Part shown: positions 9,594 through 21,778 of the stretch, in pieces
Layout of the letters: each line of letters opens with the position of its first letter
Numbering within the stretch: position 1 is the first letter of the stretch
DNA from: Saccoglossus kowalevskii
Taxonomy: Eukaryota > Hemichordata > Enteropneusta > Harrimaniidae
Length of the DNA: 22,732 nt
Assembly: GCF_000003605.2 (NCBI RefSeq)
Contig: NW_003148563.1
Location: forward strand, 1 to 22,732
Direction: 5' to 3'
Position numbers and translations under genes: made by a program
Notes under the pieces: generated by a model
What the model saw: the letters and a program-made list of their open reading frames with translations, nothing else
Told to the model about the DNA's origin: nothing
Database searches by the model: none

Positions 9594-10409
9594 ATCAGTA
9601 AAACAAGCAGAACGCTTGTAAAAACAAAATGGCCACCAATCCGCCATTTTATGTTAAATCATGAAAAATGTGCATCAGTAACCCACAATGACTGATGTCA
9701 ATGCCATGTTTATATGATATCGGTCAAGGCATTCCAAGAAACGGTTGATGGCATGTTTGATTTTGTGATTTTATTTGTTTTTGACAAAAATGGCCGTCAG
9801 TCGGATAAATCTCAATGAAAATGATAAAATAACTGAAAACGACCTTGCAACAGTTCGTGTCACTAGAGTTCATGTGTTCAGGTCAAATTACAAAAGTTCA
9901 TGTATTCAGGTCATATTACAACAGTTCATGTATTCAGGTCACATTGCAACAGTTCGTGTATTCAGGTCACATTACAATAGTTCATGTATTCAGGTCACAT
10001 TGCAACAGTTCATGTATTCAGGTCACATTACAACAGTTCATGTATTCAGGTCACATTACAACAGTTCATGCATTCGGGAAACACTACAACATTTCATGTG
10101 TTCAGGTCACATTACAACAGTTCATGTCACTAGAGTTCATGTATTCAGGTCACATTACAACAGTTCCTGCATTCAGGTCACATTACAACAGTTCATGTAT
10201 TCAGGTCACATTACAACAGTTCATGCATTCGGGTAACACTACAACAGTTCATGTATTCAGGTCACATTATTACAGTTCATGTGTTCAGGTCACATTACAA
10301 CAGGTCATGTATTCAGGTCACATTACAACAGTTCATGCACTCAGGTCACATACAACAGTTCATGTATTCAGGTCACATTACAACAATTCACGCATTCACG
10401 TCACATTAC
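9594..10409 (+). repeat. Higher-order unit 14 (core 9594-9868, 19 monomers plus 15-bp insert)
   Basis: The core has three private substitutions: CCAATCCGCC (in the hairpin loop), GTTAAATCATG and CCCACAATGAC. The 541-bp block fits 19 monomers, one of them 27 bp, plus one short monomer TTCATGTCACTAGAG at about 10121-10135. The architecture matches unit 32, about 11 kb downstream. Confidence 0.92.
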
Positions 10410-10847
10410 ATCAGTAAAACAAGCAGAACGCTTGTAAAAACAAAATGGCCACCAGTCCGCCATTTTATGTCGAATCATGAAAAATGTGCATCAGTAACCC
10501 ACCATGACTGATGTCAATGCCATGTTTATATGATATCGGTCAAGGCATTCCAAGAAACGGTTGATGACATGTTTGATTTTGTGATTTTATTTGTTTTTGA
10601 CAAAAATGACCGTCAGTCGGATAAATCTCAATGAAAATGATAAAATAACTGAAAACGACCTTGCAACAGTTCGTGTCACTAGAGTTCATGTGTTCAGGTC
10701 AAATTACAAAAGTTCATGTATTCAGGTCACATTACAACAGTTCATGTATTCAGGTCATATTGCAACAGTTCATGTATTCAGGTCACATTACAATAGTTCA
10801 TGTATTCAGGTCACATTGCAACAGTTCATGTATTCAGGTCACATTAC
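10410..10847 (+). repeat. Higher-order unit 15 (core 10410-10684, 6 monomers)
   Basis: This is a standard 438-bp short unit with TCATATTGC in monomer 3. It appears identical over its block to the adjacent unit 16. Confidence 0.93.
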
Positions 10848-11285
10848 ATCAGTAAAACAAGCAGAACGCTTGTAAAAACAAAATGGCCACCAGTCCGCCA
10901 TTTTATGTCGAATCATGAAAAATGTGCATCAGTAACCCACCATGACTGATGTCAATGCCATGTTTATATGATATCGGTCAAGGCATTCCAAGAAACGGTT
11001 GATGACATGTTTGATTTTGTGATTTTATTTGTTTTTGACAAAAATGACCGTCAGTCGGATAAATCTCAATGAAAATGATAAAATAACTGAAAACGACCTT
11101 GCAACAGTTCGTGTCACTAGAGTTCATGTGTTCAGGTCAAATTACAAAAGTTCATGTATTCAGGTCACATTACAACAGTTCATGTATTCAGGTCATATTG
11201 CAACAGTTCATGTATTCAGGTCACATTACAATAGTTCATGTATTCAGGTCACATTGCAACAGTTCATGTATTCAGGTCACATTAC
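10848..11285 (+). repeat. Higher-order unit 16 (core 10848-11122, 6 monomers)
   Basis: This is the second of two adjacent, apparently identical short units, the only place where two 438-bp-class units sit side by side. It is the reference used here for core boundaries: 275 bp from ATCAGTAAAAC to CACTAGAG. Confidence 0.93.
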
Positions 11286-11974
11286 ATCAGTAAAACAAGC
11301 AGAACGCTTGTAAAAACAAAATGGCCACCAGTCCGCCATTTTATGTCGAATCATGAAAAATGTGCATCAGTAACCCACCATGACTGATGTCAATGCCATG
11401 TTTATATGATATCGGTCAAGGCATTCCAAGAACGGTTGATGACATGTTTGATTTTGTGATTTTATTTGTTTTTGACAAAAATGACCGTCAGTCGGATAAA
11501 TCTCAATGAAAATGATAAAATAACAGAAAACGACCTTGCAACAGTTCGTGTCACTAGAGTTCATGTGTTCAGGTCAAATTACAAAAGTTCATGTATTCAG
11601 GTCACATTACAACAGTTCATGTATTCAGGTAACATTGCAACAGTTCATGTATTCAGGTCACATTACAATAGTTCATGTATTCAGGTCACATTGCAACAGT
11701 TCATGTACTCAGATCACATAGCAACAGTTCATGTATTCAGGTCACATTACAACAGTTCATGCATTGGGGTAACACAACAACAGTTCATGTATTCAGGTCA
11801 CATTATTACAGTTCATGTGTTCAGGTCACATTACAACAGGTCATGTATTCAGGTCACATTACAACAGTTCATGTATTCAGGTCATATTGCAACAGTTCAT
11901 GTATTCAGGTCACATTACAATAGTTCATGTATTCAGGTCACATTGCAACAGTTCATGTATTCAGGTCACATTAC
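11286..11974 (+). repeat. Higher-order unit 17 (core 11286-11559, 15 monomers, chimeric block)
   Basis: The core is 274 bp with a private 1-bp loss (CAAGAACGG instead of CAAGAAACGG) and has ACAGAAAACG. The block begins as beta monomers 1-11, with a private GGGGTAACACAACAAC. At about 11868-11890 it switches to the tail of a six-monomer block (TCATATTGC, CAATAG, GCAACAG, core). This is a recombinant between a beta unit and a short unit. Confidence 0.9.
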
Positions 11975-12635
11975 ATCAGTAAAACAAGCAGAACGCTTGT
12001 AAAAACAAAATGGCCACCAGTCCGCCATTTTATGTCGAATCATGAAAAATGTGCATCAGTAACCCACCATGACTGATGTCAATGCCATGTTTATATGATA
12101 TCGGTCAAGGCATTCCAAGAAACGGTTGATGACATGTTTGATTTTGTGATTTTATTTGTTTTTGACAAAAATGACCGTCAGTCGGATAAATCTCAATGAA
12201 AATGATAAAATAACAGAAAACGACCTTGCAACAGTTCGTGTCACTAGAGTTCATGTGTTCAGGTCAAATTACAAAAGTTCATGTATTCAGGTCACATTAC
12301 AACAGTTCATGTATTCAGGTAACATTGAAACAGTTCATGTATTCAGGTCACATTACAATAGTTCATGTATTCAGGTCACATTGCAACAGTTCATGTACTC
12401 AGATCACATAGCAACAGTTCATGTATTCAGGTCACATTACAACAGTTCATGCATTGGGGTAACACTACAACAGTTCATGTATTCAGGTCACATTATTACA
12501 GTTCATGTGTTCAGGTCACATTACAACAGGTCATGTATTCAGGTCACATTACAACAGTTCATGCACTCAGGTCACATAAAACAGATCATGTATTCAGGTC
12601 ACATTACAACAATTCACGCATTCACGTCACATTAC
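11975..12635 (+). repeat. Higher-order unit 18 (core 11975-12249, 14 monomers, beta type)
   Basis: This is a 661-bp beta unit with the ACAGAAAACG core. Private or rare block variants are GGTAACATTGAAAC in monomer 3 and ACATAAAACAGATCATG in monomers 12-13. The latter is shared with unit 30. Confidence 0.92.
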
Positions 12636-13284
12636 ATCAGTAAAACAAGCAGAACGCTTGTAAAAACAAAATGGCCACCAGTCCGCCATTTTATGTCGAA
12701 TCATGAAAAATGTGCATCAGTAACCCACCATGACTGATGTCAATGCCATGTTTATATGATATCGGTCAAGGCATTCCAAGAAACGGTTGATGGCATGTTT
12801 GATTTTGTGATTTTATTTGTTTTTGACAAAAATGGCCGTCAGTCGGATAAATCTCAATGAAAATGATAAAATAACTGAAAACGACCTTGCAACAGTTCGT
12901 GTCACTAGAGTTCATGTGTTCAGGTCAAATTACAAAAGTTCATGTATTCAGGTCACATTACAACAGTTCATGTATTCAGGTCACATTGCAACAGTTCGTG
13001 TATTCAGGTCACATTACAGTAGTTCATGTATTCAGGTCACATTGCAACAGTTCATGTATTCAGGTCACATTAAAACAGTTCATGTATTCTGGTCACATTA
13101 CAACAGTTCATGCATTCGGGTAACACTACAACATTTCATGTGTTCAGGTCACATTACAACACTTCATGTCACTAGAGCTCATGTATTCAGGTCACATTGC
13201 AATAGTTCATGTATTCAGGTCACATTACAATAGTTCACGTATTCAGGTCACATTGCAACAGTTCATGTACTCAGGTCACATTAC
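12636..13284 (+). repeat. Higher-order unit 19 (core 12636-12910, 13 monomers plus 15-bp insert, chimeric)
   Basis: The 374-bp block begins like units 27 and 31 (GCAACAGTTCGTG, ATTAAAACAG, CTACAACATTTC, CAACACTTCATG, short monomer with CACTAGAGC). It ends like unit 13 (GCAATAG, TTCACG, TGTACTCAGG). Private TATTCTGG and ACATTACAGTAG changes are present. Confidence 0.9.
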
Positions 13285-13862
13285 ATCAGTAAAACAAGCA
13301 GAACGCTTGTAAAAACAAAATGGCCACCAGTCCGCCATTTTATGTCGAATCATGAAAAATGTGCATCAGTAACCCACCATGACTGATGTCAATGCCATGT
13401 TTATATGATATCGGTCAAGGCATTCCAAGAAACGGTTGATGACATGTTTGATTTTGTGATTTTATTTGTTTTTGACAAAAATTACCGTCAGTCGGATAAA
13501 TCTCAATGAAAATGATAAAATAACTGAAAACGACCTTGCAACAGTTCGTGTCACTAGAGTTCATGTGTTCAGGTCAAATTACAAAAGTTCATGTATTCAG
13601 GTCACATTACAACAGTTCAGGTATTCAGGTCATATTGCAACAGTTCATGTATTCAGGTCACATTACAATAGTTCATGTATTCAGGTCACATTACAACAGT
13701 TCATGTATTCAGGTCACATTACAACAGTTCATGCATTCGGGTAACACTACAACAGTTCATGTATTCAGGTCACATTATTACAGTTCATGTGTTCAGGTCA
13801 CATTACAACAGGTCATGTATTCAGGTCACATTACAACAATTCACGCATTCACGTCACATTAC
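13285..13862 (+). repeat. Higher-order unit 20 (core 13285-13559, 11 monomers)
   Basis: The core has a private AAAATTACCGTC (ATG lost). The 303-bp block of 11 monomers lacks the 27-bp monomer and fits an alpha block with internal monomers missing. A private TTCAGGTATTCAGG occurs at about 13616. Confidence 0.91.
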
Positions 13863-14300
13863 ATCAGTAAAACAAGCAGAACGCTTGTAAAAACAAAATG
13901 GCCACCAGTCCGCCATTTTATGTCGAATCATGAAAAATGTGCATCAGTAACCCACCATGACTGATGTCAATGCCATGTTTATATGATATCGGTCAAGGCA
14001 TTCCAAGAAACGGTTGATGGCATGTTTGATTTTGTGATTTTATTTGTTTTTGACAAAAATGGCCGTCAGTCGGATAAATCTCAATGAAAATGATAAAATA
14101 ACTGAAAACGACCTTGCAACAGTTCGTGTCACTAGAGTTCATGTGTTCAGGTCAAATTACAAAAGTTCATGTATTCAGGTCACATTACAACAGTTCATGT
14201 ATTCAGGTCACATTGCAATAGTTCATGTATTCAGGTCACATTACAATAGTTCACGTATTCAGGTCACATTGCAACAGTTCATGTATTCAGGTCACATTAC
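13863..14300 (+). repeat. Higher-order unit 21 (core 13863-14137, 6 monomers, TTCACG subtype)
   Basis: This is a 438-bp unit with GCAATAGTTCATG and CAATAGTTCACG as in units 13 and 23, but with a normal-length core and a TGTATTCAGG last monomer. Confidence 0.92.
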
Positions 14301-14961
14301 ATCAGTAAAACAAGCAGAACGCTTGTAAAAACAAAATGGCCACCAGTCCGCCATTTTATGTCGAATCATGAAAAATGTGCATCAGTAACCCACCATGACT
14401 GATGTCAATGCCATGTTTATATGATATCGGTCAAGGCATTCCAAGAAACGGTTGATGACATGTTTGATTTTGTGATTTTATTTGTTTTTGACAAAAATGA
14501 CCGTCAGTCGGATAAATCTCAATGAAAATGATAAAATAACAGAAAACGACCTTGCAACAGTTCGTGTCACTAGAGTTCATGTGTTCAGGTCAAATTACAA
14601 AAGTTCATGTATTCAGGTCACATTACAACAGTTCATGTATTCAGGTAACATTGCATCAGTTCATGTATTCAGGTCACATTACAATAGTTCATGTATTCAG
14701 GTCACATTGCAACAGTTCATGTACTCAGATCACATAGCAACAGTTCATGTATTCAGGTCACATTACAACAGTTCATGCATTGGGGTAACACTACAACAGT
14801 TCATGTATTCAGGTCACATTATTACAGTTCATGTGTTCAGGTCACATTACAACAGGTCATGTATTCAGGTCACATTACAACAGTTCATGCACTCAGGTCA
14901 CATACAACAGTTCATGTATTCAGGTCACATTACAACAATTCACGCATTCACGTCACATTAC
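14301..14961 (+). repeat. Higher-order unit 22 (core 14301-14575, 14 monomers, beta type)
   Basis: This is a beta unit with the ACAGAAAACG core and a private TTGCATCAG in monomer 3 (about 14651). The core that follows (unit 23) again carries the linked trio, as after beta units 1 and 11. Confidence 0.93.
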
Positions 14962-15397
14962 ATCAGTAAAACAAGCAGAACGCTTGTAAAAATAAAATGG
15001 CCACCAGTCCGCCATTTTATGTCGAATCATGAAAAATGTGCATCAGTAACCCACCATGACTGATGTCAATGCCATGTTTATATATCGGTCAAGGCATTCC
15101 AAGAAACGGTTGATGGCATGTTTGATTTTGTGATTTTATTTGTTTTTGACAAAAAATGGCCGTCAGTCGGATAAATCTCAATGAAAATGATAAAATAACT
15201 GAAAACGACCTTGCAACAGTTCGTGTCACTAGAGTTCATGTGTTCAGGTCAAATTACAAAAGTTCATGTATTCAGGTCACATTACAACAGTTCATGTATT
15301 CAGGTCACATTGCAATAGTTCATGTATTCAGGTCACATTACAATAGTTCACGTATTCAGGTCACATTGCAACAGTTCATGTACTCAGGTCACATTAC
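14962..15397 (+). repeat. Higher-order unit 23 (core 14962-15234, 6 monomers, TTCACG subtype)
   Basis: The core has the linked trio AATAAAATGG, TATATATCGG and six A. The six-monomer block matches unit 13, including the TGTACTCAGG end. Confidence 0.92.
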
Positions 15398-16058
15398 ATC
15401 AGTAAAACAAGCAGAACGCTTGTAAAAACAAAATGGCCACCAGTCCGCCATTTTATGTCGAATCATGAAAAATGTGCATCAGTAACCCACCATGACTGAT
15501 GTCAATGCCATGTTTATATGATATCGGTCAAGGCATTCCAAGAAACGGTTGATGACATGTTTGATTTTGTGATTTTATTTGTTTTTGACAAAAATGACCG
15601 TCAGTCGGATAAATCTCAATGAAAATGATAAAATAACAGAAAACGACCTTGCAACAGTTCGTGTCACTAGAGTTCATGTGTTCAGGTCAAATTACAAAAG
15701 TTCATGTATTCAGGTCACATTACAACAGTTCATGTATTCAGGTAACATTGCAACAGTTCATGTATTCAGGTCACATTACAATAGTTCATGTATTCAGGTC
15801 ACATTGCAACAGTTCATGTACTCAGATCACATAGCAACAGTTCATGTATTCAGGTCACATTACAACAGTTCATGCATTGGGGTAACACTACAACAGTTCA
15901 TGTATTCAGGTCACATTATTACAGTTCATGTGTTCAGGTCACATTACAACAGGTCATGTATTCAGGTCACATTACAACAGTTCATGCACTCAGGTCACAT
16001 ACAACAGTTCATGTATTCAGGTCACATTACAACAATTCACGCATTCACGTCACATTAC
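15398..16058 (+). repeat. Higher-order unit 24 (core 15398-15672, 14 monomers, beta type)
   Basis: This is a 661-bp beta unit with the ACAGAAAACG core, GGTAACATTGC, CAGATCACATAGC and CATTGGGG. It looks like the cleanest beta copy, since I see no private change. Confidence 0.93.
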
Positions 16059-16496
16059 ATCAGTAAAACAAGCAGAACGCTTGTAAAAACAAAATGGCCA
16101 CCAGTCCGCCATTTTATGTCGAATCATGAAAAATGTGCATCAGTAACCCACCATGACTGATGTCAATGCCATGTTTATATGATATCGGTCAAGGCATTCC
16201 AAGAAACGGTTGATGACATGTTTGATTTTGTGATTTTATTTGTTTTTGACAAAAATGACCGTCAGTCGGATAAATCTCAATGAAAATGATAAAATAACTG
16301 AAAACGACCTTGCAACAGTTCGTGTCACTAGAGTTCATGTGTTCAGGTCAAATTACAAAAGTTCATGTATTCAGGTCACATTACAACAGTTCATGTATTC
16401 AGGTCATATTGCAACAGTTCATGTATTCAGGTCACATTACAATAGTTCATGTATTCAGGTCACATTGCAACAGTTCATGTATTCAGGTCACATTAC
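16059..16496 (+). repeat. Higher-order unit 25 (core 16059-16333, 6 monomers)
   Basis: This is a standard 438-bp short unit with TCATATTGC. It is equivalent to units 4, 15 and 16. Confidence 0.93.
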
Positions 16497-17129
16497 ATCA
16501 GTAAAACAAGCAGAACGCTTGTAAAAACAAAATGGCCACCAGTCCGCCATTTTATGTCGAATCATGAAAAATGTGCATCAGTAACCCACCATGACTGATG
16601 TCAATGCCATGTTTATATGATATCGGTCAAGGCATTCCAAGAAACGGTTGATGACATGTTTGATTTTGTGATTTTATTTGTTTTTGACAAAAATGACCGT
16701 CAGTCGGATAAATCTCAATGAAAATGATAAAATAACAGAAAACGACCTTGCAAAAGTTCGTGTCACTAGAGTTCATGTGTTCAGGTCAAATTACAAAAGT
16801 TCATGTATTCAGGTCACATTACAACAGTTCATGTATTCAGGTCACATTACAATAGTTCATGTATTCAGGTCACATTGCAACAGTTCATGTACTCAGATCA
16901 CATAGCAACAGTTCATGTATTCAGGTCACATTACAACAGTTCATGCATTGGGGTAACACTACAACAGTTCATGTATTCAGGTCACATTATTACAGTTCAT
17001 GTGTTCAGGTCACATTACAACAGGTCATGTATTCAGGTCACATTACAACAGTTCATGCACTCAGGTCACATAAAACAGTTCATGTATTCAGGTCACATTA
17101 CAACAATTCACGCATTCACGTCACATTAC
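16497..17129 (+). repeat. Higher-order unit 26 (core 16497-16771, 13 monomers, beta type)
   Basis: The core has ACAGAAAACG and a private TGCAAAAGTTCGTG. The block is beta but lacks the GGTAACATTGC monomer, so it is exactly 28 bp shorter than standard (633 versus 661 bp). ACATAAAACAGTTC in monomer 12 links it to units 18 and 30. Confidence 0.92.
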
Positions 17130-17834
17130 ATCAGTAAAACAAGCAGAACGCTTGTAAAAACAAAATGGCCACCAGTCCGCCATTTTATGTCGAATCATGA
17201 AAAATGTGCATCAGTAACCCACCATGACTGATGTCAATGCCATGTTTATATAATATCGGTCAAGGCATTCCAAGAAACGGTTGATGGCATGTTTGATTTT
17301 GTGATTTTATTTGTTTTTGACAAAAATGGCCGTCAGTCGAATAAATCTCAATGAAAATGATAAAATAACTGAAAACGACCTTGCAACAGTTCGTGTCACT
17401 AGAGTTCATGTGTTCAGGTCAAATTACAAAAGTTCATGTATTCAGGTCACATTACAACAGTTCATGTATTCAGGTCACATTGCAACAGTTCGTGTATTCA
17501 GGTCACATTACAATAGTTCATGTATTCAGGTCACATTGCAACAGTTCATGTATTCAGGTCACATTAAAACAGTTCATGTATTCAGGTCACATTACAACAG
17601 TTCGTGCATTCGGGTAACACTACAACATTTCATGTGTTCAGGTCACATTACAACACTTCATGTCACTAGAGTTCATGTATTCAGGTCACATTACAACAGT
17701 TCATGCATTCAGGTCATATTACAACAGTTCGTGCATTCAGGTCACATTGCAACAGTTCATGTATTCAGGTCACATTACAATAGTTTACGTATTCAGGTCA
17801 CATTGCAACAGTTCATGTACTCAGGTCACATTAC
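17130..17834 (+). repeat. Higher-order unit 27 (core 17130-17404, 15 monomers plus 15-bp insert)
   Basis: The core has private TATAATATCGG and CAGTCGAATAAA. The 430-bp block shares its first half with units 19 and 31 (ATTAAAACAG, CTACAACATTTC, CAACACTTCATG, short monomer) and its tail with unit 13 (TAGTTTACG, TGTACTCAGG). As at units 18-19, it follows an ACATAAAACAG unit, so a two-unit block was copied. Confidence 0.91.
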
Positions 17835-18495
17835 ATCAGTAAAACAAGCAGAACGCTTGTAAAAACAAAATGGCCACCAGTCCGCCATTTTATGTCGAAT
17901 CATGAAAAATGGGCATCAGTAACCCACCATGACTGATGTCAATGACATGTTTATATGATATCGGTCAAGGCATTCCAAGAAACGGTTGATGACATGTTTG
18001 ATTTTGTGATTTTATTTGTTTTTGACAAAAATGACCGTCAGTCGGATAAATCTCAATGAAAATGATAAAATAACTGAAAACGACCTTGCAACAGTTCGTG
18101 TCACTAGAGTTCATGTGTTCAGGTCAAATTACAAAAGTTCATGTATTCAGGTCACATTACAACAGTTCATGTATTCAGGTCACATTGCAACAGTTCATGT
18201 ATTCAGGTCACATTACAATAGTTCATGTATTCAGGTCACATTGCAACAGTTCATGTATTCAGATCACATAGCAACAGTTCATGTATTCAGGTCTCATTAC
18301 AACAGTTCATGCATTGGGGTAACACTACAACAGTTCATGTATTCAGGTCACATTATTACAGTTCATGTGTTCAGGTCACATTACAACAGGTCATGTATTC
18401 AGGTCACATTACAACAGTTCATGCACTCAGGTCACATACAACAGTTCATGTATTCAGGTCACATTACAACAATTCACGCATTCACGTCACGTTAC
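17835..18495 (+). repeat. Higher-order unit 28 (core 17835-18109, 14 monomers, beta/alpha mosaic)
   Basis: The core has the alpha-like ACTGAAAACG and private ATGGGCATCAG and AATGACATG, the second of which breaks the AATGCC/GGCATT inverted repeat. The block has a normal third monomer but the beta CAGATCACATAGC and CATTGGGG, so it is a mosaic. A private TCACGTTACATC sits at the junction with the next core. Confidence 0.92.
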
Positions 18496-19212
18496 ATCAG
18501 TAAAACAAGCAGAACGCTTGTAAAAACAAAATGGCCACCAGTCCGCCATTTTATGTCGAATCATGAAAAATGTGCATCAGTAACCCACCATGACTGATGT
18601 CAATGCCATGTTTATATGATATCGGTCAAGGCATTCCAAGAAACGGTTGATGACATGTTTGATTTTGTGATTTTATTTGTTTTTGACAAAAATGGCCGTC
18701 AGTCGGATAAATCTCAATAAAAATGATAAAATAACTGAAAACGACCTTGCAACAGTTCGGGTCACTAGAGTTCATGTGTTCAGGTCAAATTACAAAAGTT
18801 CATGTATTCAGGTCACATTACAACAGCTCATGTATTCAGGTCACATTGCAACAGTTCATGTATTCAGGTCACATTACAATAGTTCATGTATTCAGGTCAC
18901 ATTGCAACAGTTCATGTATTCAGGTCACATTACAATAGTTCATGAATTCAGGTCACATTGCAACAGTTCATGTATTCAGGTCACATTACAACAGTTCATG
19001 TATTCAGGTCACATTACAACAGTTCATGCATTCGGGTAACACTACAACAGTTCATGTATTCAGGTCACATTATTACAGTTCATGTGTTCAGGTCACATTA
19101 CAACAGGTCATGTATTCAGGTCACATTACAACAGTTCATGCACTCAGGTCACATACAACAGTTCATGTATTCAGGTCACATTACAACAATTCACGCATTC
19201 ACGTCACATTAC
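18496..19212 (+). repeat. Higher-order unit 29 (core 18496-18770, 16 monomers, alpha type)
   Basis: The core has CAATAAAAATG and a private TTCGGGTCACTAGAG. The 442-bp block is alpha with one extra pair of monomers (CAATAG/GCAACAG types, with TTCATGAATTCAGG) at about 18922-18970. This two-monomer gain makes the unit 56 bp longer than standard. Confidence 0.92.
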
Positions 19213-19565
19213 ATCAGTAAAACAAGCAGAACGCTTGTAAAAACAAAATGGCCACCAGTCCGCCATTTTATGTCGAATCATGAAAAATGTGCATCAGTAA
19301 CCCACCATGACTGATGTCAATGCCATGTTTATATGATATCGGTCAAGGCATTCCAAGAAACGGTTGATGGCATGTTTGATTTTGTGATTTTATTTGTTTT
19401 TGACAAAAATGGCCGTCAGTCGGATAAATCTCAATGAAAATGATAAAATAACTGAAAACGACCTTGCAACAGTTCGTGTCACTAGAGTTCATGCACTCAG
19501 GTCACATAAAACAGATCATGTATTCAGGTCACATTACAACAATTCACGCATTCACGTCACATTAC
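19213..19565 (+). repeat. Higher-order unit 30 (core 19213-19487, 3 monomers; smallest unit)
   Basis: The core is joined directly to the last three monomers of a long block (27-bp monomer with ACATAAAACAGATC, CAACAATTC, TTCACGCATTCACG). This is a clean in-register deletion of eleven monomers between two CATG-containing monomers, and it gives a 353-bp unit. Confidence 0.93.
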
Positions 19566-20580
19566 ATCAGTAAAACAAGCAGAACGCTTGTAAAAACAAA
19601 ATGGCCACCAGTCCGCCATTTTATGTCGAATCATGAAAAATGTGCATCAGTAACCCACCATGACTGATGTCAATGCCATGTTTATATGATATCGGTCAAG
19701 GCATTCCAAGAAACGGTTGATGGCATGTTTGATTTTGTGATTTTATTTGTTTTTGACAAAAATGGCCGTCAGTCGGATAAATCTCAATGAAAATGATAAA
19801 ATAACTGAAAACGACCTTGCAACAGTTCGTGTCACTAGAGTTCATGTGTTCAGGTCAAATTACAAAAGTTCATGTATTCAGGTCACATTACAACAGTTCA
19901 TGTATTCAGGTCACATTGCAACAGTTCGTGTATTCAGGTCACATTACAATAGTTCATGTATTCAGGTCACATTGCAACAGTTCATGTATTCAGGTCACAT
20001 TAAAACAGTTCATGTATTCAGGTCACATTACAACAGTTCATGCATTCGGGTAACACTACAACATTTCATGTGTTCAGGTCACATTACAACACTTCATGTC
20101 ACTAGAGTTCATGTATTCAGGTCACATTACAACAGTTCATGCATTCAGGTCATATTACAACAGTTCGTGCATTCATGTCACATTGCAACAGTTCGTGTAT
20201 TCAGGTCACATTACAATAGTTCATGTATTCAGGTCACATTGCAACAGTTCATGCATTCAGGTAACACTACAACATTTCATGTATTCAGGTTACATTACAA
20301 CAGTTCATGTCACTAGAGTTCATGTATTCAGGTCACATTACAACAGTTCATGCATTCAGGTCATATTACAACAGTTCATGCATTCAGGTCACATTACAAC
20401 AGTTCATGTGTTAAGGTCACATTACAACAGTTCATGCATTCATGTCACATTACAACAGTTCATGTCACTAGAGTTGATGCATTCAGGCCACATTACAACT
20501 GTCCATGCATTCAGGCCGCATTACAACCGTTCATGCATTCTGGTCACATTACAACAATTCACGCATTCACGTCATATTAC
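19566..20580 (+). repeat. Higher-order unit 31 (core 19566-19840, 25 monomers plus three 15-bp inserts)
   Basis: The 740-bp block fits 25 monomers plus three short monomers with CACTAGAG near 20100, 20312 and 20467. It resembles units 19 and 27 at its start and the expanded block of unit 5 in its second half (TGTTAAGGTCAC, GTTGATGC). It ends in the usual terminal monomer TTCACGCATTCACG. Confidence 0.91.
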
Positions 20581-21396
20581 ATCAGTAAAACAAGCAGAAC
20601 GCTTGTAAAAACAAAATGGCCACCAGTCCGCCATTTTATGTCGAATCATGAAAAATGTGCATCAGTAACCCACCATGACTGATGTCAATGCCATGTTTAT
20701 ATGATATCGGTCAAGGCATTCCAAGAAACGGTTGATGGCATGTTTGATTTTGTGATTTTATTTGTTTTTGACAAAAATGGCCGTCAGTCGGATAAATCTC
20801 AATGAAAATGATAAAATAACTGAAAACGACCTTGCAACTGTTCGTGTCACTAGAGTTCATGTGTTCAGGTCAAATTACAAAAGTTCATGTATTCAGGTCA
20901 TATTACAACAGTTCATGTATTCAGGTCACATTGCAACAGTTCGTGTATTCAGGTCACATTACAATAGTTCATGTATTCAGGTCACATTGCAACAGTTCAT
21001 GTATTCAGGTCACATTACAACAGTTCATGTATTCAGGTCACATTACAACAGTTCATGCATTCGGGTAACACTACAACGTTTCATGTGTTCAGGTCACATT
21101 ACAACAGTTCATGTCACTAGAGTTCATGTATTCAGGTCACATTACAACAGTTCATGCATTCAGGTCACATTACAACAGTTCATGTATTCAGGTCACATTA
21201 CAACAGTTCATGCATTCGGGTAACACTACAACAGTTCATGTATTCAGGTCACATTATTACAGTTCATGTGTTCAGGTCACATTACAACAGGTCATGTATT
21301 CAGGTCACATTACAACAGTTCATGCACTCAGGTCACATACAACAGTTCATGTATTCAGGTCACATTACAACAATTCACGCATTCACGTCACATTAC
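20581..21396 (+). repeat. Higher-order unit 32 (core 20581-20855, 19 monomers plus 15-bp insert)
   Basis: This 816-bp unit has the same architecture as unit 14, including TCATATTAC in monomer 2 and TTCGTGTATTCAGG. The core has a private GCAACTGTTCG, and the block has a private CTACAACGTTTC. Confidence 0.92.
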
Positions 21397-21778
21397 ATCA
21401 GTAAAACAAGCAGAACGCTTGTAAAAACAAAATGGCCACCAGTCCGCCATTTTATGTCGAATCATGAAAAATGTGCATCAGTAACCCACCATGACTGATG
21501 TCAATGCCATGTTTATATGATATCGGTCAAGGCATTCCAAGAAACGGTTGATGACATGTTTGATTTTGTGATTTTATTTGTTTTTGACAAAATTGGCCGT
21601 CAGTCGGATAAATCTCAATGAAAATGATAAAATAACTGAAAACGACCTTGCAACAGTTCGTGTCACTAGAGTTCATGTGTTCAGGTCAAATTACAAAAGT
21701 TCATGTATTCAGGTCACATTACAACAGTTCATGTATTCAGGTCACATTGCAACAGTTCATGTATTCAGGTCACATTAC
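21397..21778 (+). repeat. Higher-order unit 33 (core 21397-21671, 4 monomers)
   Basis: The core has a private ACAAAATTGGCC. The 107-bp block has four monomers like unit 2, differing by CAACAG versus CAATAG in its second monomer. Confidence 0.92.

Noticed and set aside
11367-11564. Minus-strand open frame of 65 codons over core 17
   Set aside because: It exists only because of the single-base loss in CAAGAACGG. The 34 other cores do not keep it open, and the residues match no family I know.
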